Source: an uncultured Lachnospiraceae bacterium (GTDB lineage Bacteria; Bacillota; Clostridia; Lachnospirales; Lachnospiraceae). From it: DNA of 64,000 nt. Where the stretch lies: NCBI GenBank assembly GCA_947174505.1, contig CAMWJF010000010.1:26343-90342 (forward strand), in the 5' to 3' direction. The number at the start of each line of letters is the position of its first letter. Position 1 is the stretch's first letter. The position numbers and the translations under genes are program-made. Of the stretch, positions 7,624-17,211 are shown in pieces. The notes beneath the pieces are model-generated. The model saw nothing but the letters and a program-made list of their open reading frames with translations, did no database searches and was not told where the DNA came from.

Positions 7624-10467
7624 TTACGTTGAAACCGAAACCGGGAATGTCAGATGTACCTTAAACAGATCCCCGTCCAGCTCGATCTCAAAGCTTCCCC
7701 TCTGGGCTATGGTCAGATTCTGCGCTATGGAAAGACCAAGACCGCTGCCCTCCGTTGTTCTGGACTCGTCGCCCCTGATAAACCGCTCCGTCAGTTCTTC
7801 TGGTTTACATAACAACGGATTCTCCGAGATATTTTTGATCGTCACCTGAATTCTGTCCTCTTCCTCCTCCGCGCCGGGCACCGCCTTTTCCAGCGTCACA
7901 TACACACGCGTGCCGGGCATGGCGTATTTGTAGACATTGTTGAACAAATTCTCCATCACCCGCCAGATTCTGCGGCTGTCAGCCTCGATCACCGCCTCCC
8001 TGATATTCACATTCATCACCGTGGTAAGGTTTTTCGTGTCAAACTTCTCTGAAAACTCCCCGATCGTCTGGTTCATCAGCTCCGTAAGGTTAATCCGCTC
8101 GAAATGCAGGCTGATGTTTCCCGAAGTGATCTTGCTGGCTTCCACCAGATCATCCGTAAGCTGCTTCAGGCGCTGGGATTTTTCATCCAGTACGCGGATA
8201 TAATTCTGTACCTTCTCGTTGTCCACCTGCTCTCTCTTAATCAGATCTACATAGTTTATAATGGAGGTGAGCGGTGTCTTGATATCGTGGGACACGTTGG
8301 TGATCAGATCCGCCTTCATTCGTTCGTCCTTCATGCTGATCTCCACGGCCTCCTTGATGCCTTTGCCGATACTGTTGACAGAATGGGCCAGCGTCCTGTT
8401 GTCCCCGTGCAGCTCCTCCGTATCGATCTGATGATCCACCTGGCCCCCGGTAATGATCTCTATGCCCTCCACGATGCCCTGCCGCTCTTTCACGTCCTTA
8501 TAGAGAAGAATACCCACAATCAAATCAATCGCACCGGCAAACAACACCAGAAGCGGGTTCCCTACCTCTACAGCCCACAAAAGCAGCACCAGATTAACCG
8601 CCAGAAAGACGCCATAAGGCACCCATGTGCGCAGAACAACACCGCCGTTGTCATACACCTTCCATGCAAATTTCATCAGCCGTTTCGCCAGACGATACAG
8701 CCACGAATTTTTCCAGAGCGTCCACGCCTTGATCCTTCTGACCAGACTGTAGAAGAAAAAGGTAAACAGCACATCCGCCACAAAAACACCGATAAACAAA
8801 AACACCTTAAACCAGTCCTCATGAACCGCTTCCCGGTAAAAGTCAATATCGGTGGGGTCAATATCCGCAAGCGCCGTAAGCACAACAGCCATCCAGAGCG
8901 CCATAAGCACAGACCCCACAGCAATGAGAAGAGCCCCTTCCGTCGGAATCTTATCAAAAGCAGTCAGTCTGATCCGCTTCTCGCCGGTCTCGTCATACAC
9001 CCTTCCCGTCATCACCGTCTGGCAGACGAAGAGAATCAAATACAATATTCCCGCCAGAAAAGCCGCCGCCACCCAGAGCCAGAGATTGGGCAGATATCTG
9101 GCTCCCTGGGTAAATACGTCCTGCGCAGGATAACTCCTGTCCACACCGATCCAGATTCTGACAGACTCCGGATAGGCATAATCATAGCTTTGGAGCATCT
9201 GCCTTACCGTCTCCTCCGCAATCGTTGTGTTTGTCCGGTAAACCATATCAGCAGGACTGTAGTAAACAAATTTCTCTGCGGTAATATCCGTCTCCGCCTT
9301 TCCCGACGCCAGCGTATCCATCATCTGCATAACAAGCTTCCTGTAAGAGCCACCTTCCTCCATGTTGCTGTAATACTGCGTCTCCCCGCCCACCGTCTTC
9401 TCGATCAGGAAGCGCACATTGGAATTTTTGACATCGTAAAATTCACCGTACGCCGCGTATTCATTATAATTGTAGGTAAGGCTTTCCGCTGCTTTCTGCA
9501 CGTTATAGCACAGATCATAATACTGTTCCCAGTCAGACACATACTCCTCCAGATTTTTGCCCTCCGCCGTCTTATAACGGTTGACCAGAACCGAGTATTC
9601 GTACACCCCCGCTTCATCCGCATCATATACCTTCACTGACGGACTCGCCTCTATCAAAGTCGGCGTATCCGCCTCTTCGGCATGATCTCCCAGCGCACCT
9701 GCCGGCTGATATCCGGAAACAAAGCCGGAATTCTCATCCGCGCCCACAACCTCCACGACCCGTTCGCCGGTTTCTTCCCCTGCCGCCATACCACTGACAA
9801 CGGTATAATCCTTTACGTCAGACTTTAAATAGCTGGCGTCAGTGGTGTTCTGGTATCCGCTCTTAGGATCAATCGTCGTCACCTGCGTGGTATCCGCAAG
9901 AAATGCCGACGCTTCCGCCCCTGTCATCTCTACTTCATTGTAGATAAAACCGTAGCTCTGCCATTTGAGCAGATCCTCCAGCCTGTAAATTACTGTCACA
10001 TATTCATCCGGCAGTCCGCTGTTGCGGTAATTGTAGGCCGTTACATCCACCAGCTTGTTTCCGTCGAAGGCTTCCTTCGTCTCCATCTGGCTGCTCACCA
10101 CACCGAAGCGGATCACATCCGCCACCGCATAGCCGAAGATATAGTTGAATGCATCCGACTCCTCAAAAGGCGTCCCCGGATCGGCGCTTCTGATATAACT
10201 GTAGCTGCTCTTCGAATGCACTCCCTCAATCCGCACCGTCGTGCAAACCGTCACCACAATCACGGCAAACACCATGATCGCCAGCGCCGCGTGCTGTAAA
10301 AGCAGAAGCAGCGCCTTCAGTCCGTTCCTGTTTTTCCCGACTCTTTTCTTATTTTGATTCTTTCCGGCTGAATGATTATCCTGCTGTCCCTCCTTCGCTG
10401 CCACACCCTCTCCTGCCGTCCCTATAACCTCCGGGATTCCCCCGCGCTCTGTGTTTTCCATCCACAT
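7624..10467 (-). CDS. Sensor histidine kinase, large multi-TM sensor region
   Basis: HisKA motif ADLITNVSHDIKTPLTSIINYVDLI; HATPase N box and GSGLGLSIAQNL; several TM segments. Confidence 0.93.
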   Translation of the reverse strand: MWMENTERGGIPEVIGTAGEGVAAKEGQQDNHSAGKNQNKKRVGKNRNGLKALLLLLQHAALAIMVFAVIVVTVCTTVRIEGVHSKSSYSYIRSADPGTPFEESDAFNYIFGYAVADVIRFGVVSSQMETKEAFDGNKLVDVTAYNYRNSGLPDEYVTVIYRLEDLLKWQSYGFIYNEVEMTGAEASAFLADTTQVTTIDPKSGYQNTTDASYLKSDVKDYTVVSGMAAGEETGERVVEVVGADENSGFVSGYQPAGALGDHAEEADTPTLIEASPSVKVYDADEAGVYEYSVLVNRYKTAEGKNLEEYVSDWEQYYDLCYNVQKAAESLTYNYNEYAAYGEFYDVKNSNVRFLIEKTVGGETQYYSNMEEGGSYRKLVMQMMDTLASGKAETDITAEKFVYYSPADMVYRTNTTIAEETVRQMLQSYDYAYPESVRIWIGVDRSYPAQDVFTQGARYLPNLWLWVAAAFLAGILYLILFVCQTVMTGRVYDETGEKRIRLTAFDKIPTEGALLIAVGSVLMALWMAVVLTALADIDPTDIDFYREAVHEDWFKVFLFIGVFVADVLFTFFFYSLVRRIKAWTLWKNSWLYRLAKRLMKFAWKVYDNGGVVLRTWVPYGVFLAVNLVLLLWAVEVGNPLLVLFAGAIDLIVGILLYKDVKERQGIVEGIEIITGGQVDHQIDTEELHGDNRTLAHSVNSIGKGIKEAVEISMKDERMKADLITNVSHDIKTPLTSIINYVDLIKREQVDNEKVQNYIRVLDEKSQRLKQLTDDLVEASKITSGNISLHFERINLTELMNQTIGEFSEKFDTKNLTTVMNVNIREAVIEADSRRIWRVMENLFNNVYKYAMPGTRVYVTLEKAVPGAEEEEDRIQVTIKNISENPLLCKPEELTERFIRGDESRTTEGSGLGLSIAQNLTIAQRGSFEIELDGDLFKVHLTFPVSVST

Positions 10468-10491
10468 ATCCTTTCTTCTGTGATGCCGGCT

Positions 10492-11187
10492 TTACACATC
10501 CTTCTCCACCTTGTAACCGACGCCCCAAACTACTTTGAGGTATCTCGGCTCCTTGGGGTTAATCTCGATCTTCTCCCTGATATGCCTGATATGTACCGCC
10601 ACCGTATTGTCCGCGCCGATCGCCTCTTCGTTCCAGATGCTCTCATAGATCTGGTCTATGGAGAAAACACGGCCACAGTTCTTCACAAGGAGAAGCAGAA
10701 TATTATATTCGATAGGCGTCAGCTTCACGCTGTCCCCGTCCACCGTCACTTCCTTGGTATCGTCGTTGATACACAGACCGCCCACCTGGAAAAGCGCATT
10801 GTTCTCCGTGTTGAGGTTTCCAAGCATCGTATATCTGCGGAGATTGGATTTCACCCTCGCCACCAGCTCCAGCGGATTAAAGGGCTTCGTGATATAGTCG
10901 TCCGCCCCGATATTCAGCCCCAGAATCTTATCAGAATCCTCCGACTTCGCCGACAGGAAAATGATGGGGATGCTGGAATACTCCCTGATCTTCAGAGTGG
11001 CGTGAATACCGTCCAGCTTCGGCATCATAATATCAATGAGAAGCAGATGGATCTGCTGCTCCTTCAGTACACGGATTGCCTCCTGCCCGTCGTACGCTTT
11101 AAAAATCGTGTAGCCTTCCTGCAGGAGATAAATCTCTATCGCATCCACAATCTCCCTGTCGTCGTCGCATACCAGAATATTAGCCAT
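10492..11187 (-). CDS. OmpR/PhoB-family response regulator
   Basis: MANILVCDDDREIVDAIEIYLLQEGY...LLIDIMMPKLDG...; winged-helix C-terminus. Confidence 0.95.
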   Translation of the reverse strand: MANILVCDDDREIVDAIEIYLLQEGYTIFKAYDGQEAIRVLKEQQIHLLLIDIMMPKLDGIHATLKIREYSSIPIIFLSAKSEDSDKILGLNIGADDYITKPFNPLELVARVKSNLRRYTMLGNLNTENNALFQVGGLCINDDTKEVTVDGDSVKLTPIEYNILLLLVKNCGRVFSIDQIYESIWNEEAIGADNTVAVHIRHIREKIEINPKEPRYLKVVWGVGYKVEKDV

Positions 11188-11274
11188 TGTTTTCTCCTCT
11201 TTCGTAAACCGGTTTATGATATCATTAAAACATGGAATCATAAAGGAATAGCTGGGAATTTCTTTAATACTTTC

Positions 11275-12132
11275 TTAATTTGCCGCAAGCCCCAAAAACG
11301 CGCCCAGATTTCCACGCTGCCCCCTGCTTGCGCGGTGCGAAAATAAATAACAATCGTTATGGCATGTGCACAGATCGGTTATCTGAATGTTATCCCACGG
11401 AATCCCCGCTTCGGTCAGCACAATCTCGTTTGCCCGCCAGAGATCAAGCTGATATTTACCGCCGCCCTTCGGAAGCAGTATCTCCCGCTCCTGTCCGGGC
11501 TTATGAAAGGCCGCCGCAAAAGCCTCCGCCACATCCCCGCTGACCTCATAACATTCCTGACAGATGGAAGGCCCGACCGCCGCCACCAGATCAGCCGGGT
11601 CTGTGCCGTAAGCTTCCCGCATCTTTTCCACCACGCACTGCCCCATACGGGCCACAGTCCCCCGCCAGCCGGAATGCGCCAGCGCAATCGCTTTTCTCTT
11701 CGTATCCACAAAATACAGGGGCACGCAGTCCGCGAAAAAGGTAGCCAGATATACGCCCGGTTCGTCCGTCAGAAGACCATCCACATCGCCGTAGTCCTTC
11801 TCTCTGGTAATCCCCTTTCCACCGTCCGCCTTTCCCACGATCCGCAGATTTGTGGTGTGGGTCTGGTCGGAGCAGACCATATCCTCCACGCTGCAGCCAA
11901 GCACAGCCGCTATGCGCCTGTAGTTTTCATCTACGGCCTCTTTCCGGTCTCCTCTTGTATAGCTTAAATTCATGGAACTGTAAATCCCCTCGCTGACGCC
12001 GCCCATCCTTGTAGAAAACAGATGCTTTACCGCTCCCGTTCCTTCCAGAATGGGAAAAGTGAGGTACACAAGCTCCCCCGCCCGGTTCACACGCATATGT
12101 CTGCTGTTTTCATGTCTGTACCATTCCATCAT
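11275..12132 (-). CDS. pgeF: YfiH/PgeF family (laccase-domain) protein
   Basis: STRMGGVSEGIYSSMNLSY; DGLLTDEPGVYLATFFADCVPLYF; ALAHSGWRGTVARM. Confidence 0.92.
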   Translation of the reverse strand: MMEWYRHENSRHMRVNRAGELVYLTFPILEGTGAVKHLFSTRMGGVSEGIYSSMNLSYTRGDRKEAVDENYRRIAAVLGCSVEDMVCSDQTHTTNLRIVGKADGGKGITREKDYGDVDGLLTDEPGVYLATFFADCVPLYFVDTKRKAIALAHSGWRGTVARMGQCVVEKMREAYGTDPADLVAAVGPSICQECYEVSGDVAEAFAAAFHKPGQEREILLPKGGGKYQLDLWRANEIVLTEAGIPWDNIQITDLCTCHNDCYLFSHRASRGQRGNLGAFLGLAAN

Positions 12133-12202
12133 TATATCCTTTCTTTTATACAGATCCGCCTGCCAACTACTGCCAAATCCCTGTCAGCGGCAGCACGGCA
12201 CA

Positions 12203-12562
12203 TCATCTTATATAGTCAAACGCATCCTTGATCCAATTCACATGTTCCCCGTCCAACGCCACCACATCGAAACGGATCGGCGTATCCTCCGGACAGCGGT
12301 GAAGCGCCCGGTAGTAGTCCGCCACCCGGCAGATTTTCCTCTGCTTGGCATAGCCCACGGCCTCCGCTGCACTGCCCTTACTGTTCCCAGATCGGTATTT
12401 CACCTCAAAAAAGACAAGGTACTCCCTGTCATATCCTATGATATCTATTTCTCCCTGCCGGTTACGGAAATTCCGCTCCACAATTTTCACGCCCTCTGAA
12501 AGCAAACGGGCACAGACCTGCGCTTCCTTCTGTGCCCCTTTTTCTCTCTTATTCATCCTCAT
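12203..12562 (-). CDS. YraN family (UPF0102) nuclease-like protein
   Basis: NRQGEIDIIGYDREYLVFFEVKYRSGNSKGSAAEAVGYAKQRKI. Confidence 0.93.
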   Translation of the reverse strand: MRMNKREKGAQKEAQVCARLLSEGVKIVERNFRNRQGEIDIIGYDREYLVFFEVKYRSGNSKGSAAEAVGYAKQRKICRVADYYRALHRCPEDTPIRFDVVALDGEHVNWIKDAFDYIR

Positions 12563-12858
12563 GTGCCTTTCGCCAGTTTGGCCTTCACCTTATCCATGGA
12601 ATCCACAAAGATCAGGATTTCCGCCACCACCTCATACAGCTCCGGCGGAATCATATCCCCAATCTCCAGACGGGAAAGCGTATCCGCCAGCTTATCATCC
12701 CGGTGGACCGGCACATCCGCCTCCTTCGCCTTCTCAATGATACGTTCCGCCAAGGCGCCCCTGCCGGAGGCAATGACGCGCGGCGCCTCGTCATCAGGAT
12801 CATATTCCAGTGCAATCGCCTGCTTAACTTTTTCCTTCTCCTGCTTCTTCTCTGCCAT
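12559..12858 (-). CDS. Orphan FlhB-like C-terminal cytoplasmic domain protein (YlqH-like)
   Basis: AIALEYDPDDEAPRVIASGRGALAERIIEKAKEADVPVHRDDKLADTLSRLEIGDMIPPELYEVVAEIL. Confidence 0.9.
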   Translation of the reverse strand: MAEKKQEKEKVKQAIALEYDPDDEAPRVIASGRGALAERIIEKAKEADVPVHRDDKLADTLSRLEIGDMIPPELYEVVAEILIFVDSMDKVKAKLAKGT

Positions 12859-12896
12859 CCCAACACCTCTTTTCCCCTCTACATCACAATCTCACC

Positions 12897-13045
12897 CTAC
12901 CCGCATGGTGAATGCCGCTTTCCAAACATCTCCTTACCCGCGCGAAGAATGCCTCTTTCACAACATCTCCTTACCCGCACGGAGAATACCGCTTTCCCAA
13001 CATCTCCTTACCCGTGTGGAGAATGCCTCTTTTCAGGCATTCTCC
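12897..13045. repeat. 37-bp tandem repeat, three full copies plus a partial fourth
   Basis: Units at 12897-12933, 12934-12970, 12971-13007, partial from 13008; consensus ttacccgcacggagaatgccgctttcccaacatctcc. Confidence 0.9.
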
Positions 13046-13132
13046 CGAGTGAAACGGAGTTGCGGCGCAACTCCTAGAACTTCTCCACGAAACAGCCTTT
13101 GCTGTGAGTGGCTAGAAGTTCTTTTCACTCTA
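13018..13132. repeat. Structured intergenic repeat element (family A, copy 1)
   Basis: GGAGAATGCCT/AGGCATTCTCC hairpin, then GAGTGAAA...TTTCACTC enclosing GGAGTTGCggcGCAACTCC and AGAACTTC...GAAGTTCT. Confidence 0.8.
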
Positions 13133-14905
13133 GGCCCTCATATCAAAGGACGTCCTGCTGAGTACCGAAATATTTTTCTGCTGGCTCAGCAGCGTCTGCA
13201 TAATCGCGTTATCTTCCTCATCTTCCCCGTCCGCTTCCTTCACATGCATCTGTGCTTTCAGGGAATACCCCCTGCCTTCCAGTCTCTGGTCAAGGATATC
13301 TATATGCTTCTCAATCAAATCTAAAATGTTTTCATCCGACACTGTAAAATTCGTAGCCACCTGTTTATCCTTCATCGTCACATAGACGTCTAACGGCCCC
13401 AGATGCTCCATATCCAGATGCAGAAGGGCGCTCACCTGCCCATCTCTGGCCGCCAGATTCTTTTTGTTGGTATAAACATAGAGATCGCCGTGCGCATTGT
13501 TCCCTAACATCTTTAGAGGCAGCTGCACATACGTGTAAAGATGATTCATCTGGTTCATAAAATCCACATTGTTCTGCAGGTTCTGCACGCTTCTCGCCAC
13601 AGGCGTATCTCCCCGGCCCGCAGTCTCCAGCGCCTGGGACAGCCTTGCGGTCTGCTCCCTGATCCGCTCGTAAAGCTGTTCGACCTGTTTTTTATCCGCC
13701 ACATCCTGCGGTTCCATCATCCACTGGCGGCCAATCTGTTCCTTTAATAACGCCTGAAATTCTTTTCCGCCAAGCAACCGCTGCAAAGCCTGTTCCGGCA
13801 CATCTCCCCGAAGCGCCTTCGGCATAAGCTCTTTGATAAACTGCAGTACATCTTTCAGGGGAAGCGTACCGTTCTTCACCTGTGCCGCCGTTTCCTCGTT
13901 CATGCCAAGCTCACGCAGGGCATTTCCAAGCCGCTCCCACTGACCCTGACTCAATGCGGAAGACCTGCCTTCGTCCGTCGTTCCTGCCTGTGGCAATTCC
14001 TCCACGGGAACGCCGGCAGGCTGTCCCTTCGGCGCTGCTTCTTCCGTCTGCCCAGGCTGTCCGGCCGTCTCCGCGGACGCGGCGTTCTGTGTCTGTCCGC
14101 CGTTTTCCGCTGTCTGTGCGCCCTCCTGAACAGCCTCTGCATTCCCCTGCTGCGCCCCGGCTTCGCCGCCCTGCACGACTACAGTGCCGTCCTGCCCGGC
14201 TCCGTCTTCCGTAAAAATATCGATAACCGCCTGATAAAAAGCGTATGCCTTCTCTCCCTGTCCACTGTTTAGCAGCTCCGTAAACGCCTTTGGCAGCTCC
14301 TCCATAATCGTCTCCGCGCTCCCCAGAATCTGATGGTTTGCCGCCTTATACTGCTCAAACTGCTCGATATTTGTCTCTGTCACTGGCAGCCCCAGTCTCG
14401 TCATCTGTATAATGGATGTAGGATTATTTCCGGGATACTCCATAAGTAATCTGCTCATATTAAGGATCGACTCCTTATCTATGGGCATCCCTTCCTCCAT
14501 CATTTTGACCACCATCTCTATATTCTCAGCGGTTTCCGGCAGGCCTGCCGCCGCCAAGGCGCGCAGAATCGTAGCGGTGTTCGCCGTATTGGTGTAGAGA
14601 GGCGCAAGGGACATAAAGGAGCTGCTGTTGGCCTTAACCTCAAAGCTCATCATCTGTCCCAGAGCCAGACTCACGCTCTTGTCAATCTTGGCATTAATGG
14701 CAAAGTCCTGGGCAAGCTCAATCTGCACGGAATTGCCTTCCCTGCTCACAACCGTCCCCTGCAGCGTCTGTCCCGGCTTTAAAGCACGCACTTCATTCTG
14801 CAGGCGCATAAGCCGTTCTCCCTTGCTGACGGCATCAGACGCCCTTACCGTATCGTTTGCCCTCACCCTCTGATTTTCTTTTTTAAATATGCTTCCCAGA
14901 TTCAA
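13130..14905 (-). CDS. FliK-like (flagellar hook-length control C-terminal domain) protein, YlqG-like
   Basis: C-terminus LHLDMEHLGPLDVYVTMKDKQVATNFTVSDENILDLIEKHIDILDQRLEGRGY; Q/A/G-rich middle; next to flhB-like gene. Confidence 0.75.
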   Translation of the reverse strand: MNLGSIFKKENQRVRANDTVRASDAVSKGERLMRLQNEVRALKPGQTLQGTVVSREGNSVQIELAQDFAINAKIDKSVSLALGQMMSFEVKANSSSFMSLAPLYTNTANTATILRALAAAGLPETAENIEMVVKMMEEGMPIDKESILNMSRLLMEYPGNNPTSIIQMTRLGLPVTETNIEQFEQYKAANHQILGSAETIMEELPKAFTELLNSGQGEKAYAFYQAVIDIFTEDGAGQDGTVVVQGGEAGAQQGNAEAVQEGAQTAENGGQTQNAASAETAGQPGQTEEAAPKGQPAGVPVEELPQAGTTDEGRSSALSQGQWERLGNALRELGMNEETAAQVKNGTLPLKDVLQFIKELMPKALRGDVPEQALQRLLGGKEFQALLKEQIGRQWMMEPQDVADKKQVEQLYERIREQTARLSQALETAGRGDTPVARSVQNLQNNVDFMNQMNHLYTYVQLPLKMLGNNAHGDLYVYTNKKNLAARDGQVSALLHLDMEHLGPLDVYVTMKDKQVATNFTVSDENILDLIEKHIDILDQRLEGRGYSLKAQMHVKEADGEDEEDNAIMQTLLSQQKNISVLSRTSFDMRA

Positions 14906-14907
14906 TC

Positions 14908-15684
14908 TTACACCTCACAAAAATTTTTGATAAAGGTTTTTCTGTGTATGGGACACGGCCCGTACTGCTTCAGCGCGTCAATATGTGCCTGCGCCCCATA
15001 TCCCTTGTTGGAGGCAAACCCGTACACCGGATATGCCTCGTCATACCGCACCATCAGGCGATCCCTTGTCACCTTCGCCACGATGCTCGCCGCGCCAATC
15101 GAAATGCTCTTGGCGTCCCCCTTAATAATAGGCACCTGACGTATCCCGACCTCTGGTATGGTTACCGCATCATTTAATAAAATATCAGGTGTTACCGATA
15201 GCTTTCCAATCGCTTCCCGCATAGCCTCGTAGGTAGCCTGCAGAATATTGATCTCATCGATCCGCTCCGGCGTGCTGTAACCTAAGCCTACCGCCACCGC
15301 CTTTTCCATGATGGTTTCATATAACTCCTCTCTCTTTTTTTCGGAGAGTTTCTTGGAATCATTGATATATAAAATATCACAATCTTTCGGCAATATGACC
15401 GCTCCGGCCACCACCGGTCCGGCAAGCGGGCCTCTTCCCACCTCGTCAACGCCGCAGATATGCGCATAAACAGCATATTCCCGCTCATAGCGCATCAGCA
15501 TTTCCGTCCTCTTTACCTCTTTTTCGTAAGAAAGAATCCGTTTTTTCGCTTTGGCAATTTCAGCCTGCACGCCCGCCCTTTCGTCCGCTTCATATGCCGA
15601 AAACAAAACAGGCAGCTCCCCAATAGCCGCCGCCTGTAATTTTTTCCTGATTATACTGATATTCTCCGCCATCTCTTCCTCCAT
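14908..15684 (-). CDS. rnhB: Ribonuclease HII
   Basis: ICGVDEVGRGPLAGPVVAGAVIL; INDSKKLSEKKRE. Confidence 0.97.
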   Translation of the reverse strand: MEEEMAENISIIRKKLQAAAIGELPVLFSAYEADERAGVQAEIAKAKKRILSYEKEVKRTEMLMRYEREYAVYAHICGVDEVGRGPLAGPVVAGAVILPKDCDILYINDSKKLSEKKREELYETIMEKAVAVGLGYSTPERIDEINILQATYEAMREAIGKLSVTPDILLNDAVTIPEVGIRQVPIIKGDAKSISIGAASIVAKVTRDRLMVRYDEAYPVYGFASNKGYGAQAHIDALKQYGPCPIHRKTFIKNFCEV

Positions 15685-15760
15685 GCCAAAGCATTTTTGC
15701 GAAGGCCGCGAGCCACGCCATAAAGCAGGCTCTGCGGTTTTGCTCCCGTAAAGCGCCGCA

Positions 15761-16321
15761 TCAGCGGTGCTTCACGAATCCAAACTTGTTAAGCGGCCAG
15801 ATCCGCAACCACGCCCTGCCGATAATATTCTCCCTTCTGATGTTGCCCACGGAAGGATCTCTGCCGTCGGTGCTGTTATTTCTGTTATCCCCCAGAACGA
15901 AGTATTCGTCCTGCCCCAGCTCAACAGGCTCATAAGCCCTGCCAGGATTGGCGATCACTTCCTTGCCGTAGGATTCCTCCAGCACCTCGCCGTCCACATA
16001 AATATTTCCCTCCTCGTCAATCTGCACCGTCTCGCCCGGCAGCCCGATAATCCGTTTAATATAGAAGGTTTCCTCCGTCTGCAAAAAGACGATTATATCA
16101 TAACGCTCCGGATCGCGAAACCGGTAACTCAGCTTATCCACAATCAGATTGTCTTCCGCGCTGAGTGTCGCTTCCATGGAACTTCCCTGAACCTGTGTTC
16201 TCTGTCCCACAAAATGAATCACCAGATATACGAGACACAAAACGCCCAGCAGATACAGACTGGTATTTAAAATCTCACGCAGTACCTTCTTCACTTTGCT
16301 CTTCCTCCTGCATTTCCCCAC
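15761..16321 (-). CDS. lepB: Signal peptidase I (copy 1)
   Basis: VQGSSMEATL; YDIIVFLQTEETFYIKRIIGLPGETVQI; VLGDNRNNSTDGRD. Confidence 0.95.
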   Translation of the reverse strand: MGKCRRKSKVKKVLREILNTSLYLLGVLCLVYLVIHFVGQRTQVQGSSMEATLSAEDNLIVDKLSYRFRDPERYDIIVFLQTEETFYIKRIIGLPGETVQIDEEGNIYVDGEVLEESYGKEVIANPGRAYEPVELGQDEYFVLGDNRNNSTDGRDPSVGNIRRENIIGRAWLRIWPLNKFGFVKHR

Positions 16322-17165
16322 ACGTTTCCAATGTAATTCTGCCTATCCTGCCGCTTCTGAAATCATCCATCAAAAGAGCCGCCGCCTTCTCATAATCCGG
16401 CTCCTGCCCCTTTTTATAGCACTTGCGGTTCTCACAGATATGCGACATCGCCTGTACCGGCGTAAACGGCCCGCCCGCCTCTTCCATCTGGTAGCGTTCA
16501 AACAGCGGCTCCCTGTAATGCTCCAGAAGATAAGCCAGAAGCTCCTGCGCAAGCTCTGTCATCTGCAATATCTCGTCATTCATGGAACCGATCATGGCAA
16601 GGCGTTTTCCGACTTCCTCACTCTCAAACTTCGGCCAGAGAATACCCGGCGTATCTAAAAGCTCCAGCTCCTTATTGAGTCTGATCCACTGCTTGCCCTT
16701 AGTCACACCCGGCCTATTTCCCGTCTTTGTACACGCTTTCCCCGCAAAAGAATTGATAAACGTGGATTTCCCCACATTAGGTATACCCACTACAATCGCC
16801 CTGACAGGACGGTTCCTGATTCCCCTCTTTTTGTCCCTCTCGATCTTCTCGCGGCAAGCCTCCTTCACCTTAGGCTGGATCGCCTTAAGCCCCTGTCCTG
16901 TCTTAGCATTGACCTCCAGGACATGGAAGCCGCGCTCTCTAAAATACGCCATCCAGCGTTTATTCTCTGTCGGATCTGCCAGATCTGATTTATTCAGAAG
17001 AATCAGCCGGGATTTGTTTTTTCCCAGCTCATCAATATCCGGATTTCTGCTGGAAAGCGGAACCCGCGCATCCACCAGCTCGATCACCAGGTCGATCAGA
17101 CTGATATTTTCCTGCATCATGCGCTTTGCCTTCGTCATATGCCCCGGATACCACTGATAATTCAT
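16275..17165 (-). CDS. rbgA: Ribosome biogenesis GTPase YlqF/RbgA
   Basis: MNYQWYPGHMTKAKRMM; circularly permuted GTPase motifs (NKSDLAD, GIPNVGKSTFIN, DTPGILWP). Confidence 0.95.
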   Translation of the reverse strand: MNYQWYPGHMTKAKRMMQENISLIDLVIELVDARVPLSSRNPDIDELGKNKSRLILLNKSDLADPTENKRWMAYFRERGFHVLEVNAKTGQGLKAIQPKVKEACREKIERDKKRGIRNRPVRAIVVGIPNVGKSTFINSFAGKACTKTGNRPGVTKGKQWIRLNKELELLDTPGILWPKFESEEVGKRLAMIGSMNDEILQMTELAQELLAYLLEHYREPLFERYQMEEAGGPFTPVQAMSHICENRKCYKKGQEPDYEKAAALLMDDFRSGRIGRITLETCGEMQEEEQSEEGTA

Positions 17166-17211
17166 TCTGTAACCATACTCCTTTCCCGGCATGCGAATTT
17201 TTGCTCCGCAT

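Noticed and set aside
8104-9639. 511-aa plus-strand ORF
   Set aside because: Antisense shadow of the histidine kinase; low-complexity His/Arg/Leu composition
12897-13045. Short regularly spaced repeats considered as a CRISPR array
   Set aside because: The 37-bp units are directly contiguous with no unique spacers and no cas genes; this is a plain tandem repeat
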